Source: an uncultured Christensenellaceae bacterium (GTDB taxonomy: Bacteria > Bacillota > Clostridia > Christensenellales > Borkfalkiaceae). From it: 64,000 nucleotides of DNA. Made by a program: the position numbers and the translations under genes. The notes under the pieces are model-generated. The model searched no databases. It saw only the letters and a program-made list of their open reading frames with translations, and was not told the origin of the DNA. The first letter of the stretch is position 1, and the number at the start of each line of letters is the position of its first letter. Of the stretch, positions 16,747-26,425 are shown piece by piece. Where the stretch lies: positions 12,157-76,156 of the forward strand of contig CAJUIR010000006.1 in assembly GCA_910586655.1 (NCBI GenBank), read 5' to 3'.

Positions 16747-18177
16747 TCAGTAGGCTCTTGCAAAAAATACCGTGTGAACGGATTCTTTTCCGCAGACTAC
16801 GCACTTTTTCACCGAATTGGTTTTATCCATCACGCGCGAAGTCGCCTGCGCAAATTCTTTCACTTTGTCCTCGCAGGCGCGGCATCCGCACCAACCGGCG
16901 CGAACGAAATTGCCCGTGTTGACGCCCTCCAACAACCCGTCGAGCGTTTCCGCGTTCACGATCCTCGAATCCATCCGTTCCTTCGCTTTCCGGTACATAT
17001 TTTCCGAAATTTCTTTTAAAAGCGCTTTTACGCTCTCGGCGGCGCCGTCGAGCAAAATTTCGGATTTCTCGAAATTATCGCGCCGTGCGCACAGCATTTT
17101 CCCAGCCTCCAAATCGCGCGGACCGAGTTCGATGCGGAGCGGCACGCCCTTCATCTCCCATTCGTTGAACTTCCAGCCGGGGGAGTTTTCGCTGTCGTCC
17201 AAAACGACGCGAAGACCCGACTCCGTAAGCGATTGTTTTAACGCGCGGCAAGCGTCCAATACGCCCTCTTTTTTGGCGGCAATGGGAATGATCACTGCCT
17301 GTACGGGCGCAACGACGGGCGGCATCACCAAACCTCTGCTGTCGCCGTGCGTCATGATCAGCGCGCCGATCAGACGCGTCGATACGCCGAACGACATAGT
17401 ATAACCGTATTTCTGCACGCCGTCTTTATCTGTAAATTTAATATCGAACGCCTTTGAAAAATTCTGACCCAAATAATGCGACGTTCCCGACTGCAAACTC
17501 TTTCCGTCGTGCATCATGGCTTCCATTCCGTACGTTGCAACCGCGCCCGCGAACTTCTCCTTTTCGGTCTTCTTCCCCGTTAAAACGGGCATTGCAAGCA
17601 CGTTTTTGGAAAATTCTTCGTAAACGGCAAGCATCTTCTGCGTCTCCGCTTCGGCTTCCTCTGCGGAAGCAAAGACAGAATGTCCCTCCTGCCACAAAAA
17701 TTCGCTCGTTCTCAGGAAAGGACGCGTCGTCTTTTCCCAACGCATGACGTTTGCCCACTGGTTCATGCGAAGGGGCAGATCGCGCCAGGATTCGATCCAG
17801 TTTCCGTACATCTTGCCGATAATGGTTTCCGACGTAGGACGGATGCAGAGCGGTTCCGCAAGTTTTTCGCCGCCCGCGTGGGTCACTACGGCTACTTCGG
17901 GCGCAAACCCTTCCACGTGTTCCGCCTCTTTGGTCATAAAACTCATGGGGATCAAGAGCGGAAAATAGGCGTTTTCGTATTCGTTCTCACGAAAGCGCGC
18001 GTTAAATTCGCGTTGGATATTCTCCCAAATCGCATACCCGTAGGGACGAATAACCATCGTGCCCTTTACGGGTCCGTAGTCTACCAGTTTGGTCTTTAAC
18101 ACGACGTCCGAATACCATTGCGGAAAGTCGCTTTCGATGTCTGCAATCTGCGATACGAACTGATTCTCTTTTCCCAT
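16747..18177 (-). CDS. proS: Prolyl-tRNA synthetase, archaeal/eukaryote type
   Basis: 476 residues, the short ProRS class without the bacterial INS editing domain. Class II motif 2 RWEKTTRPFLRTSEFLWQEG is near 145-165, substrate loop LCIRPTSETIIGKMY near 108, motif 3 region HGDSRGLVMPP near 280. The C-terminal zinc-binding domain has Cys residues in GWCGCRACE and CVVCGKE and ends in the conserved Tyr (FFARAY). ProRS of this type is common in Clostridia. It is first in an operon with DUF2207 and asnS, with CGGAGTATAGAAT before the ATG and a TATAAT box 40 nt upstream. No T-box leader is present. Confidence 0.95.
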   Translation of the reverse strand: MGKENQFVSQIADIESDFPQWYSDVVLKTKLVDYGPVKGTMVIRPYGYAIWENIQREFNARFRENEYENAYFPLLIPMSFMTKEAEHVEGFAPEVAVVTHAGGEKLAEPLCIRPTSETIIGKMYGNWIESWRDLPLRMNQWANVMRWEKTTRPFLRTSEFLWQEGHSVFASAEEAEAETQKMLAVYEEFSKNVLAMPVLTGKKTEKEKFAGAVATYGMEAMMHDGKSLQSGTSHYLGQNFSKAFDIKFTDKDGVQKYGYTMSFGVSTRLIGALIMTHGDSRGLVMPPVVAPVQAVIIPIAAKKEGVLDACRALKQSLTESGLRVVLDDSENSPGWKFNEWEMKGVPLRIELGPRDLEAGKMLCARRDNFEKSEILLDGAAESVKALLKEISENMYRKAKERMDSRIVNAETLDGLLEGVNTGNFVRAGWCGCRACEDKVKEFAQATSRVMDKTNSVKKCVVCGKESVHTVFFARAY

Positions 18178-18387
18178 ATTCTATACTCCGTTTTCATGCA
18201 ATTAACAGGAATATTATACCATATCTTTTCCGACGCGTCTATTGTTTTGAAATATTTTTACAGCCAAAAAAACGAACGGTAACGGCGGATCCCGTTTCAG
18301 CATATCTTAATGAGTGGCGCAAACTTTGAAAGTAGCGGTAATTTTGACGGAATTTCATTTTTTGTGCGGTTTTGTTGCAAAATTTTC

Positions 18388-18416
18388 TTGATAAAAACGC
18401 ATTTCTTTTGTATAAT
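18388..18416 (+). promoter_or_regulatory. Promoter of the phosphohexomutase-transketolase operon
   Basis: -35 TTGATA (18388-18393), 17-nt spacer, -10 TATAAT (18411-18416); leader of about 42 nt with a clear ribosome site. The rest of the 18178-18387 gap shows nothing else. Confidence 0.75.
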
Positions 18417-18464
18417 GAAACCGTACGGACGGAGAACGCATCTCTCCTTCCAAATAAGGAAATT

Positions 18465-19967
18465 ATGACGCGCGAAACATTATTACAACTGAAAAACGGA
18501 ACGGATATCCGCGGAACGGCGATCGGCACGCAAAACGATCCGGTGACGCTGACGGACGAGGCGGTCAGCGCCATTGCAAAAGCGTTTTGTGTGTGGGCGG
18601 CGAAAAAAACAGGAACTTCCGCACCTGTCATCGCCGTGGGCCACGATTCCCGTCTTTCGGCGGAGCATATCGCCTCGCTCGTCGAAAAAGCCGTTTGCGC
18701 ATGCGGAGGAAACGTGATCCTCACGGGACTTTCTTCCACACCCTCCATGTTTATGCTGTTGCAGGACGATTTCGGTGCAGACGCATCGATCATGATCACG
18801 GCGAGCCATTTGCCCTACCAGAAAAACGGCTTGAAGTTTTTCTTGAAATCGGGCGGACTGGAAGGCTCTGAAATCACCGAATTGCTTGAAATCGCGGCAA
18901 AAGGAACCTTCCCGAATGGAAACGGAACATCCGAGAAAAAGTCTTACCTTGAAATATATGCGAACGGGCTTGTGGAAAAAGTACGCGCGGCGTGCGGGAA
19001 ACAGCAACCTTTAAAGGGAAAAAAGATCCTTGTAGATGCGGGAAACGGCGCAGGCGGATTTTATGCGGACCTCGTATTGAAACCGCTCGGCGCGGATATC
19101 GGCGGTTCGCAGTTTTTGGAACCGGACGGAACTTTCCCTAACCACATTCCCAATCCCGAAAATCAAACGGCAATGCAATCGGTGTGCGATGCAGTCAAAC
19201 GCCACGAAGCCGACTTCGGCATCATATTCGATACGGACGTAGACCGCGCAGGCGCCGTTTCCCATAACGGCGAAGAAATCAACCGCAACCGTCTGATCGC
19301 GCTCATTTCGGCAATTCTTTTGGAAGAAGAAAAGGACGCATATATTGTAACCGATTCGGTAACAAGCGACGGGCTGGCGCAGTTTATTCAAAGCCGCGGC
19401 GGCGTACACCACCGCTTTCAGCGCGGATATAAAAACGTGATCAACGAAAGCATCCGCCTGAACCGAGAAGGAAAGAACTCCCCTCTTGCGATCGAAACCA
19501 GCGGACATGCGGCGTTTAGAGAAAATTATTTCCTCGACGACGGCGCATACCTTGTGACAAGGCTGCTCATCGCGCTTGCGAAATGCGCCGAACAAGGCAA
19601 GGATCTACTCGATCTGATTTCCTCTCTGCCCGAAGCAAAGGAGAAAACGGAAATCCGCCTTAACTTCCGCGGCGGCGTCGATTTTAAAACGCTGGGCAAC
19701 GGCGTAATCGACGACCTGAAAGAAAAAGCGCGCCGCTCTTTTGCGCTTTCGCTCGCGCCCGATAACTACGAGGGCGTGCGCATTAACTTTTCAAAAGACG
19801 CCGGAGACGGCTGGGCGCTTATCAGAATGAGTCTGCACGAGCCGATCATGCCCATCAACGTCGAAAGCAATTCCATCGGCGGCAATGCGAAAATCATCGA
19901 AACGCTTTACGGTTTTTTAAAGGATTATCCCTTTTTAATGACCGATCACATGACGAAAACAATTTAA
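18465..19967 (+). CDS. Phosphomannomutase/phosphoglucomutase family enzyme
   Basis: 500 residues; ATG chosen for the AAGGA site 5 nt upstream. Alpha-D-phosphohexomutase architecture: phosphoserine loop ITASHLPYQKNG near residue 112 (active-site Ser in TASH), metal loop FDTDVDRAG near 258, sugar-binding loop ETSGHAAFRENYFLDDG near 355, phosphate-binding C-terminal domain (NYEGVRINF). It interconverts hexose 1- and 6-phosphates; whether mannose or glucose is preferred cannot be told. It is followed 13 nt later by transketolase, which suggests one sugar-phosphate operon. A separate GlmM is encoded at 31541-32881. Confidence 0.9.
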   Translation: MTRETLLQLKNGTDIRGTAIGTQNDPVTLTDEAVSAIAKAFCVWAAKKTGTSAPVIAVGHDSRLSAEHIASLVEKAVCACGGNVILTGLSSTPSMFMLLQDDFGADASIMITASHLPYQKNGLKFFLKSGGLEGSEITELLEIAAKGTFPNGNGTSEKKSYLEIYANGLVEKVRAACGKQQPLKGKKILVDAGNGAGGFYADLVLKPLGADIGGSQFLEPDGTFPNHIPNPENQTAMQSVCDAVKRHEADFGIIFDTDVDRAGAVSHNGEEINRNRLIALISAILLEEEKDAYIVTDSVTSDGLAQFIQSRGGVHHRFQRGYKNVINESIRLNREGKNSPLAIETSGHAAFRENYFLDDGAYLVTRLLIALAKCAEQGKDLLDLISSLPEAKEKTEIRLNFRGGVDFKTLGNGVIDDLKEKARRSFALSLAPDNYEGVRINFSKDAGDGWALIRMSLHEPIMPINVESNSIGGNAKIIETLYGFLKDYPFLMTDHMTKTI

Positions 19968-19980
19968 GGAGAAAAGATAC

Positions 19981-21981
19981 ATGCAGCAAACCACGATCAA
20001 CGCAATCCGTATTCTTTCGGCGGAAGCAATTCAGAAGGCAAATTCGGGTCACCCGGGGCTGCCCCTCGGCTCTGCCCCGATCGGCTATGCGCTCTTTCAG
20101 AACTTTTTGAAATTCAATAATCTGGACGTCAAGTGGGATAACCGCGACCGCTTCATTCTTTCCGCGGGACACGGCTCCATGCTTAATTATTCCCTCCTCT
20201 ATCTCTACGGATTCGGACTGACCAAAGACGATCTCGCCCGTTTCCGTCAGTTGGGTTCCAAAACGCCGGGGCATCCCGAATACGGTCAGACGCTGGGAGT
20301 CGAAACGACCACGGGTCCTTTGGGACAGGGAATCGCCAACGCCGTAGGCATGGCGGTTGCAGAAGCGCATCTGGCGGCAAAATTCAACCGCAAGGGATTC
20401 CCGATCGTAGACCACTACACCTACGCGATTTGCGGCGACGGCTGCTTGGAAGAAGGTATTTCTTACGAGGCTTGCTCGTTTGCCGGTGCGAACAATCTGG
20501 GGAAACTGATCGTATTTTACGACGATAACGATATCACGATCGAAGGAAATACCGACATCACGTTTAAAGAAGACGTTGCGAAACGCTTCGAAGCACAGAA
20601 CTGGCAGGTACTCAAAGTCGACCTGGTGAAAAAGCCCGACGACGTAAAGTCCCTCTGCGCCGCCATCAAAAAAGCGCGCAAAAACAAGAAAAAACCCACT
20701 CTTATTATTTGCAAAACGCATATCGGTTACGGTTCGCCCTTGGAAGGAAGTGAAAAATGCCACGGCGCCCCCCTCGGCGAGGATAACGTACAAAAGACGA
20801 AAGAAACGCTCGGCTGGACGTGCAAGGAACCGTTTGAAGTGCCTTGGGAAGTTTTAAAACACACTTCTACCCCCGGCGCAAAAGGCGCAAAGTTGGAACA
20901 GGACTGGAAAAACCTGTTTGCAAAATACGAACACCAGTATCCCGAACTCGCCAAAGAATACAAGGCGGCGATGAGCGGCGAACTTCCCGATCTCGAACAA
21001 ATCGAAGGCATGTTCGATTTTGAAAAACCGTCGGCGACGCGCCAGTCCTCGTCCGTCATTCTCAACAAAATTGCGGCGCTCGTTCCTTCACTCGTCGGCG
21101 GAAGCGCAGACCTTGCGCCCTCGAATCTGACCCAAATGAAAGATACGGACACCGTAACTTACGGCGATTTCTCTCCTGCCAACTATGCGGGAAGAAACAT
21201 CCACTACGGAATCCGCGAACACGCGATGGCTGCGATCGCAAACGGGATTCAACTCCACGGCGGACTGCGCTGTTTCTGCTCCACATTCTTTATATTTACC
21301 GATTACTGCAAAAACGCCATGCGTCTCTCCGCACTCATGAATATTCCCGTCCTATATATCCTGACGCACGACTCCATCGGCGTAGGCGAAGACGGACCGA
21401 CGCATCAGCCCGTAGAACAACTGATCGCGCTTCGCTCCATTCCCAATATGAAAGTGTACCGCCCTGCCGACGGCAAAGAAACGGCTGCGGCTTGGATCTC
21501 TGCGATGACGGGAACTGCCCCCACCGCGTTGGTCCTCAGCCGCCAGACACTGCCGCAATACGCAAAGAGCGGACTGGGCGCACTGAAAGGCGGATATATC
21601 CTCGAAGACTGCAAAGGAAGACCCGACATTATCCTGATCGCAAGCGGTTCGGAAGTGGAGCAGTGTATCGGCGCAAAAGCGGAACTTCATAAAGAAGGAT
21701 TAAAAGTTCGCGTTGTTTCGATGCCCTGCATGGAAGTATTCGAACAACAGGACGCAAAATACAAAGAGAGCGTACTCCCCTCCTCCGTCAAAGCGAGGGT
21801 TTGCGTAGAAGCGGCTTCTCCTTACAGTTGGTATAAATACGCGGGCGAAAACGGCGAAATCATTGCAATGGATACGTTCGGCACCAGCGCCCCCGGCCCC
21901 GTCCTGTTTGACAAATACGGGTTCACGGTGAAAAACATCGTGGAAAAAGCCAAAAAGAGTTTGGATCGGGTAGAAGACTGA
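19981..21981 (+). CDS. tkt: Transketolase
   Basis: 666 residues; thiamin-diphosphate enzyme of the non-oxidative pentose phosphate pathway. The N-terminal half has LSAGHGSMLNYSLLYLYG near 61 and the ThDP motif CGDGCLEEGISYEACSFAG near 152. The pyrimidine domain has GIREHAMAAIANGI near 402, with the catalytic Glu, then DSIGVGEDGPTHQPVEQL near 463. It is full length. Ribosome site AAGGAGAAAAG precedes the ATG. It shares the transcript with the phosphohexomutase and is closed by a GC-rich terminator. Confidence 0.97.
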   Translation: MQQTTINAIRILSAEAIQKANSGHPGLPLGSAPIGYALFQNFLKFNNLDVKWDNRDRFILSAGHGSMLNYSLLYLYGFGLTKDDLARFRQLGSKTPGHPEYGQTLGVETTTGPLGQGIANAVGMAVAEAHLAAKFNRKGFPIVDHYTYAICGDGCLEEGISYEACSFAGANNLGKLIVFYDDNDITIEGNTDITFKEDVAKRFEAQNWQVLKVDLVKKPDDVKSLCAAIKKARKNKKKPTLIICKTHIGYGSPLEGSEKCHGAPLGEDNVQKTKETLGWTCKEPFEVPWEVLKHTSTPGAKGAKLEQDWKNLFAKYEHQYPELAKEYKAAMSGELPDLEQIEGMFDFEKPSATRQSSSVILNKIAALVPSLVGGSADLAPSNLTQMKDTDTVTYGDFSPANYAGRNIHYGIREHAMAAIANGIQLHGGLRCFCSTFFIFTDYCKNAMRLSALMNIPVLYILTHDSIGVGEDGPTHQPVEQLIALRSIPNMKVYRPADGKETAAAWISAMTGTAPTALVLSRQTLPQYAKSGLGALKGGYILEDCKGRPDIILIASGSEVEQCIGAKAELHKEGLKVRVVSMPCMEVFEQQDAKYKESVLPSSVKARVCVEAASPYSWYKYAGENGEIIAMDTFGTSAPGPVLFDKYGFTVKNIVEKAKKSLDRVED

Positions 21982-21995
21982 TCCGATCAGAACAC

Positions 21996-22027
21996 GCCGC
22001 GCCGGATCCGGCGCGGCTTTTATTTTA
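21996..22027 (+). terminator. Terminator of tkt
   Basis: Eleven-base-pair GC-rich palindrome (GCCGCGCCGGA and its complement) followed by TTTTATTTT. The next gene starts 14 nt after the stem. Confidence 0.8.
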
Positions 22028-22031
22028 AATT

Positions 22032-22682
22032 ATGGATAAACTGAAACAAATCAAAGGCGCTATTTTCGATTTGGACGGCACGCTGCTCGATTCCTTGGGA
22101 GCATGGTCGGAAATCGACCGCAGGTTTTTTGAAAAACGCGGAATCGCGCCGCCGCCCGACTATTCGCAGGCGGTAAAAAATTTATACTTAAAAGAGGCGG
22201 CGCATTATACGATCGAACGGTTTCAATTAAACGAGTCACCCGATGCGATTGTTGCGGAATGGAAACAGATGACGCAAATATTCTACGATTGCGAAGTTGC
22301 GCTCAAACCGTACGCGAAAGCGTATCTGCAAACATTACATGCGCGCGGCGTGCGTCTCGGAATCGCCACGTCTTCCAGCCCCGAACTCTTTTTTCCCGCG
22401 TTAAAACGGGGCGGCGTAGCAAATCTGTTTACGGCGACCGTGACTTCCGATGAAGTCGGCTGCGGAAAATCTTCGCCCGACGTTTATCTGGAAGCGGCGC
22501 GGCGGCTGGAAGTTACGCCCAATGAATGCGCAGTGTTCGAAGATATTCCAACCGCCGTTAAAAGCGCGCGCAGCGCGGGATTTTACACCGTCGCCGTATT
22601 CGACAAACTTTCGGCGCACGAGGAACCGGTGCTCCGCCGGGAATCCGACTTATTTATCCGCTCCTTTTCGGAATTATGTTAA
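22032..22682 (+). CDS. HAD-superfamily phosphatase (beta-phosphoglucomutase-like)
   Basis: 216 residues. HAD motifs in order: I FDLDGTLLDS (nucleophile D and D+2) near 14, II IATSSS near 115, III Lys in GCGKSSPDVY near 146, IV FEDIPTAVKSARSAG near 170. The helical cap between motifs I and II fits the beta-PGM/phosphatase subfamily. The substrate is probably a small sugar phosphate but is not readable. The ATG follows the tkt terminator almost directly and has no ribosome site, so expression may depend on readthrough. Confidence 0.88.
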   Translation: MDKLKQIKGAIFDLDGTLLDSLGAWSEIDRRFFEKRGIAPPPDYSQAVKNLYLKEAAHYTIERFQLNESPDAIVAEWKQMTQIFYDCEVALKPYAKAYLQTLHARGVRLGIATSSSPELFFPALKRGGVANLFTATVTSDEVGCGKSSPDVYLEAARRLEVTPNECAVFEDIPTAVKSARSAGFYTVAVFDKLSAHEEPVLRRESDLFIRSFSELC

Positions 22683-22711
22683 AGGGCTTCCCGAAATTTC
22701 GGGAAGCCCTT
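22682..22711. terminator. Bidirectional terminator between HAD gene and gpsA
   Basis: Perfect palindrome with 15-bp arms beginning AAGGGCTTCCCGAAA. It serves the plus-strand HAD gene and the minus-strand gpsA run. Confidence 0.85.
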
Positions 22712-22724
22712 TCCGATTTTAAAT

Positions 22725-23696
22725 TTAATCCCATTCCGCTTTAGTTTTACGCGCAAACAGTTTTCCGATCTCGTCGCGGCAGCGTTTCTCGTCGTCGCCC
22801 CAACCGAAACACGCGTGATATACCGCGTCGGTGATCGGCATTTCCACGTGATATTTTTTGCCGAGCAGACGCATCGCCTTGGACGTTGCAACCCCTTCCG
22901 CCAATTTTTCGAACCGCTGTCCTTTTGCCAGATTTTCCCCGTATTGACGGTTATGCGAATAGGGAGAAAACAGCGTCGTTTCATAATCTCCGAGATGCGC
23001 CAACCCGTAAGCGGAAAGTTCGTTCCCGCCCATTGCTTTGATCAAGGTGGCGACTTCTCTTGCCCCGCGCGTGATCAACGGTCCTTTGAGGGAGGGACAG
23101 ATTGCATCCAACGCGCCCGCCGCGATCCCCATGACGTTTTTTGCCGCCGCGCCGATTTCCGTACCGATGAGATCGTTTCCGTAATAGAAACGGATCAGGT
23201 TGCTTTTAAAACTGTCCGCCAACTTTCGCTTTAATTTATCGTTCGCGGAATCGATCACCATACAGTTCGGTTCCCCTCTCACGAAACTCTGAATGTGTCC
23301 TGGACCGACCCAAACGGCGATATGATCGTAAGCGACGCCGCTTTCGATCATTACTTCCGAAAGGCGTTTGCCCGTATCCACTTCGATCCCTTTCATACAC
23401 AGGATAAAATTCTGCTCCTCACGCGTATAGGGAAGGATTTTGGGAATGAATTCGCGAAGTCCCTGCGCGCCGATGGAAATAACGATGACGTCGGCATGTT
23501 CCACTGCTTCGCGCAAATTGCAGGTGAGCGTAATTTTTTTATCGAGCGCAACGTATTCGTTGCGACCCGTCTTTTTCAGGATCTGGTAGGAATAGCCGTC
23601 TTCGGGTCCCCATGAATACACTTCATTGCCGATGCTGTTTAAATACCAGGCAATAAACGAACCCCATCTTCCGCAACCCAATACGGAAATTTTCAT
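22725..23696 (-). CDS. gpsA: NAD(P)-dependent glycerol-3-phosphate dehydrogenase
   Basis: 323 residues from MKISVLGCGRWG; GAGG is 8 nt upstream. Rossmann motif GCGRWGSFIAWYLN near residue 7 and GPGHIQSFVRGEPN near 130. The catalytic region has EIGAAAKNVMGIAAG (Lys) near 185 and TRGAREVATLIKAMG near 228. It reduces dihydroxyacetone phosphate to sn-glycerol 3-phosphate for phospholipid synthesis. It is last gene of the long mrnC-rlmB-sigH-dnaX-ybaB-recR run, 28 nt after recR, and ends at a strong terminator. An upstream in-frame ATG (23759) would overlap recR and is not preferred. Confidence 0.95.
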   Translation of the reverse strand: MKISVLGCGRWGSFIAWYLNSIGNEVYSWGPEDGYSYQILKKTGRNEYVALDKKITLTCNLREAVEHADVIVISIGAQGLREFIPKILPYTREEQNFILCMKGIEVDTGKRLSEVMIESGVAYDHIAVWVGPGHIQSFVRGEPNCMVIDSANDKLKRKLADSFKSNLIRFYYGNDLIGTEIGAAAKNVMGIAAGALDAICPSLKGPLITRGAREVATLIKAMGGNELSAYGLAHLGDYETTLFSPYSHNRQYGENLAKGQRFEKLAEGVATSKAMRLLGKKYHVEMPITDAVYHACFGWGDDEKRCRDEIGKLFARKTKAEWD

Positions 23697-23724
23697 ACAT
23701 TTTCCTCTTTTATATTGATTTGTT

Positions 23725-24318
23725 TTACAGTTCTTTGCGTTCAAGCAGCGCGCGCGCAAGCGTCACCTCGTCGGCATATTCGAGTTCGGATCCGATGGGG
23801 ACGCCGCGCGAGATCCGCGTTACCGTAACGCCGAGAGGTTTTAACAGTTTTGCGAGATACATTGCAGTCGCTTCGCCCTCTACGTCGGGATTGGTCGCCA
23901 TGATCACTTCTTTCACGTCGCCTTCGTTGACGCGCACGAGCAGTTCTTTGATTCGGATGTCGTTCGGCGATACGCCGTTCATCGGATCGATCACGCCGTG
24001 CAACACGTGATAAACGCCCTTGAACTCGTGGATTTTTTCGAGCGCGATCACGTCTTTGGGTTCTTTGACCACGCAAATCACCGATTTATCGCGCTTCCGG
24101 CAGATCTCACACACGTCCGCTTCCGTGAAATTGCCGCACACTTTACAAAAGCGCACTTTGCGCTTTGCATTCAGGATCGCCTGCGCAAAGGCGTCTGCCT
24201 CGCTCTCGGTCATATTCACAACGCGGTATGCATAGCGCTGGGCGGTCTTCTTGCCTACGCCGGGAAGTTTGGAAAATTCGTTCATCAGTCTGCCGATGGG
24301 TTCGATAAACACTTCCAC
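23725..24318 (-). CDS. recR: Recombination mediator RecR
   Basis: 197 residues with a GTG start placed directly after the ybaB stop codon (TAA-GTG). It has an N-terminal HhH motif (LPGVGKKTAQRYAY near 18-31) and a four-Cys zinc finger (FCKVCGNFTEADVCEICRK near 57-75). The Toprim domain has VVKEPKDVIALEK near 83 and ATNPDVEGEATAMYL near 139. RecR loads RecA on SSB-coated gaps together with RecO/RecF. Translational coupling with ybaB is clear. Confidence 0.96.
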   Translation of the reverse strand: MEVFIEPIGRLMNEFSKLPGVGKKTAQRYAYRVVNMTESEADAFAQAILNAKRKVRFCKVCGNFTEADVCEICRKRDKSVICVVKEPKDVIALEKIHEFKGVYHVLHGVIDPMNGVSPNDIRIKELLVRVNEGDVKEVIMATNPDVEGEATAMYLAKLLKPLGVTVTRISRGVPIGSELEYADEVTLARALLERKEL

Positions 24319-24654
24319 TTAAAAAAGACCTCCGCCCATTGCACCGTATTTTCCCATCTTTTCCTGATAGACTTCATCCGCCTTTTTATAACCGTCGAGA
24401 ACAGCCGCCATGATGAGATCTTCCAGCATTTCCTCGTCGTCGGGATCGATGACCGATTTATCGATTTCGATTCCGTCGATGATTTTTTTCGCGTTCATAT
24501 ATACGACGACGGCTTCTCCGCCCGCAGTGCCGACGATTTCCCATTCGTCGAGGAGTTTCTCCGTTTCCTTCATCTCCTCCTGCATTTTCTGCGCCTGTTT
24601 CATAAGATTCTGCATTCCTGCGCCGCCCATGCCGCCTTTATTAAAACCTGCCAT
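24319..24654 (-). CDS. YbaB/EbfC nucleoid-associated protein
   Basis: 111 residues. N-terminal GGMGGAGMQNLMKQAQKMQEE coiled helix, then the central beta strands (GGEAVVVYMNAKK) and MLEDLIMAAVLDGYKKAD near the end. This is the usual small DNA-binding dimer found between dnaX and recR. Ribosome site AAAGGAG is 8 nt upstream. The Gly/Met-rich start is typical of the family. Confidence 0.95.
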   Translation of the reverse strand: MAGFNKGGMGGAGMQNLMKQAQKMQEEMKETEKLLDEWEIVGTAGGEAVVVYMNAKKIIDGIEIDKSVIDPDDEEMLEDLIMAAVLDGYKKADEVYQEKMGKYGAMGGGLF

Positions 24655-24706
24655 TATTCTACTCCTTTCTAAGATTCAAAAAATTACTTTTGTCCGAAAA
24701 ATAAAT

Positions 24707-26416
24707 TTACTTCAATTCGATCGGATAATCGGAAAAGTTTTTTTTCAGTTCCGAAAGCGCATCTGCGTCCTCTTTCTTTTTGGAACTTACAAGACGCACC
24801 TCGAAATCGAAGACGCCGATCGCCTGAAAGGTATCCGCCATGATTTTCTTGTGTTCCTCGCGCGAGAGGGAACGGAAAATCGTTTCGCTTTCGGTAGAGA
24901 GTACTAAAAGTTTCCCCTCAAAAGAAGCGGATAAGTCCGAACACATCGTAAACAACACGCCGTTCTTGCTGGTTTTGCGCAGAGTTCGGATAAACTTCCC
25001 GAACGCCGTTTCCGCTGTCATCTCCTCCGCCGGCGCGATCGGTGTTGCAAACGTCTCTTTGTCTTTCGGAGAAGCAGATAAGTTTTGGTCGTCAACGTTA
25101 CCATGCTCGGAAAACTCGGGTTCGAACGGCGTATCCCAAACGGGTTCCTCTTCCGCAGCGCAATCGAACGTTACGAACTGCGTTTCATTCGACCGTTTGG
25201 TATCTTGTCTGGTCTGCTGCGGCAACGCTTCTCCCATGCCCTCTACGGGAAAGGAAGGAAGCGGCATAGGCAGTTCGGACAGGCGTTTTTCAAGCGCACT
25301 CACGCGCACGAGAAGCGCGTCGATATCGTATTCTGCCTGCGGCATGGAAATGCGCATGATTGCCGTTTCCAACGCAATACGAGGAGAAGAAGCGAACCGA
25401 AGTTCAGACTCCGTTTTCGATAAAATTTCCGAGGCGCGCATGATCGCTCTTCCGTCCGATTCGTCCGCGATCTCTTTGATTTTACAAAACAGTTCTTTGG
25501 GAAGCGCAAGCAATTTTTCGGCGTTCGCGCAAGTCTTTGCCACCGCGATTTGACGCAGTAATTCCAACAGGTCGCGCATGAGTACGCCGACCGATTTCCC
25601 CTCAGCGAGCAGATTTTCCGTTACAAAGAGCGCAGTGGGCATATCGGCGCAAAGCATTGCAAACGCAAGTTTCGCCGTCGTATCGAAATCGGCAGTTCCC
25701 AGCGCGGCGCAAACCGCTTCGTATGTGAGTTTATCGGAAAACGCAATACAGGTTTCCGCAATGGACAGCATATCCCGATCGCTCCCCGCGCCTGCGCGCG
25801 CAATGGCGGCAACGGCTTCCGTCTCGTATTCTTTTCCGATTTCTTTGAGAATGCTCTTTAAATGCGCTTCCAGATCTTCGGCAGGAATGAGTTTGAAATC
25901 CAACCGCATGCAGCGCGAAAGAATAGTTGCGGGAATTTTGTGCGGCTCGGTCGTCGCCAGAATAAAGATCGCATGCGACGGCGGCTCTTCGAGCGTCTTC
26001 AAAAGCGCGTTGTATGCGCTGTCGGTCAGCATGTGAACTTCGTCGATGATATATACTTTGTATTTTCCCGTAACGGGAGGATACTGCACTTTTTCGCGCA
26101 GATCGCGCATTTCGTTTACGCCGTTATTGGACGCCGCGTCGATTTCCACCACGTCGAGCGAACCGTCCGCAATCGCTTTGCAGGCGGCGCACTTGCCGCA
26201 GGGCGACGCGCCCTTCGGACGTTCGCAGTTGACGGCGCGCGCAAAGATGCGGGCAACGCTCGTCTTACCCGTTCCGCGCGGACCGCAGAACAGATAGGCG
26301 TGACCCACCGCACCCTGTTTGATTTGATTTTCAAGGACCCGAACGACGTGTTCCTGACGGACCATTTTATCGAACGAGTCGGGTCGGAATCTGCGATATA
26401 GCGATACGTGTGCCAT
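24707..26416 (-). CDS. dnaX: DNA polymerase III subunit gamma/tau
   Basis: 569 residues; clamp-loader ATPase. Walker A FCGPRGTGKTSVARIFARAV near 43, zinc-binding Cys in CGKCAACKAI near 78, Walker B IIDEVHML near 122, sensor 1 ILATTEPHKIPATILSRC near 147. The C-terminal third (from about 370) is low-complexity then a helical tau-like domain. I saw no slippery A-run in the tau region, so a programmed gamma frameshift is not supported. It is followed by ybaB and recR in the standard order. Ribosome site AAGGAGGGGTC precedes the ATG. Confidence 0.96.
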   Translation of the reverse strand: MAHVSLYRRFRPDSFDKMVRQEHVVRVLENQIKQGAVGHAYLFCGPRGTGKTSVARIFARAVNCERPKGASPCGKCAACKAIADGSLDVVEIDAASNNGVNEMRDLREKVQYPPVTGKYKVYIIDEVHMLTDSAYNALLKTLEEPPSHAIFILATTEPHKIPATILSRCMRLDFKLIPAEDLEAHLKSILKEIGKEYETEAVAAIARAGAGSDRDMLSIAETCIAFSDKLTYEAVCAALGTADFDTTAKLAFAMLCADMPTALFVTENLLAEGKSVGVLMRDLLELLRQIAVAKTCANAEKLLALPKELFCKIKEIADESDGRAIMRASEILSKTESELRFASSPRIALETAIMRISMPQAEYDIDALLVRVSALEKRLSELPMPLPSFPVEGMGEALPQQTRQDTKRSNETQFVTFDCAAEEEPVWDTPFEPEFSEHGNVDDQNLSASPKDKETFATPIAPAEEMTAETAFGKFIRTLRKTSKNGVLFTMCSDLSASFEGKLLVLSTESETIFRSLSREEHKKIMADTFQAIGVFDFEVRLVSSKKKEDADALSELKKNFSDYPIELK

Positions 26417-26425
26417 GACCCCTCC

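Noticed and set aside
24707..25300. Programmed frameshift making the gamma form of DnaX
   Set aside because: No A6-A7 slippery run with a hairpin was found in the relevant part of dnaX.
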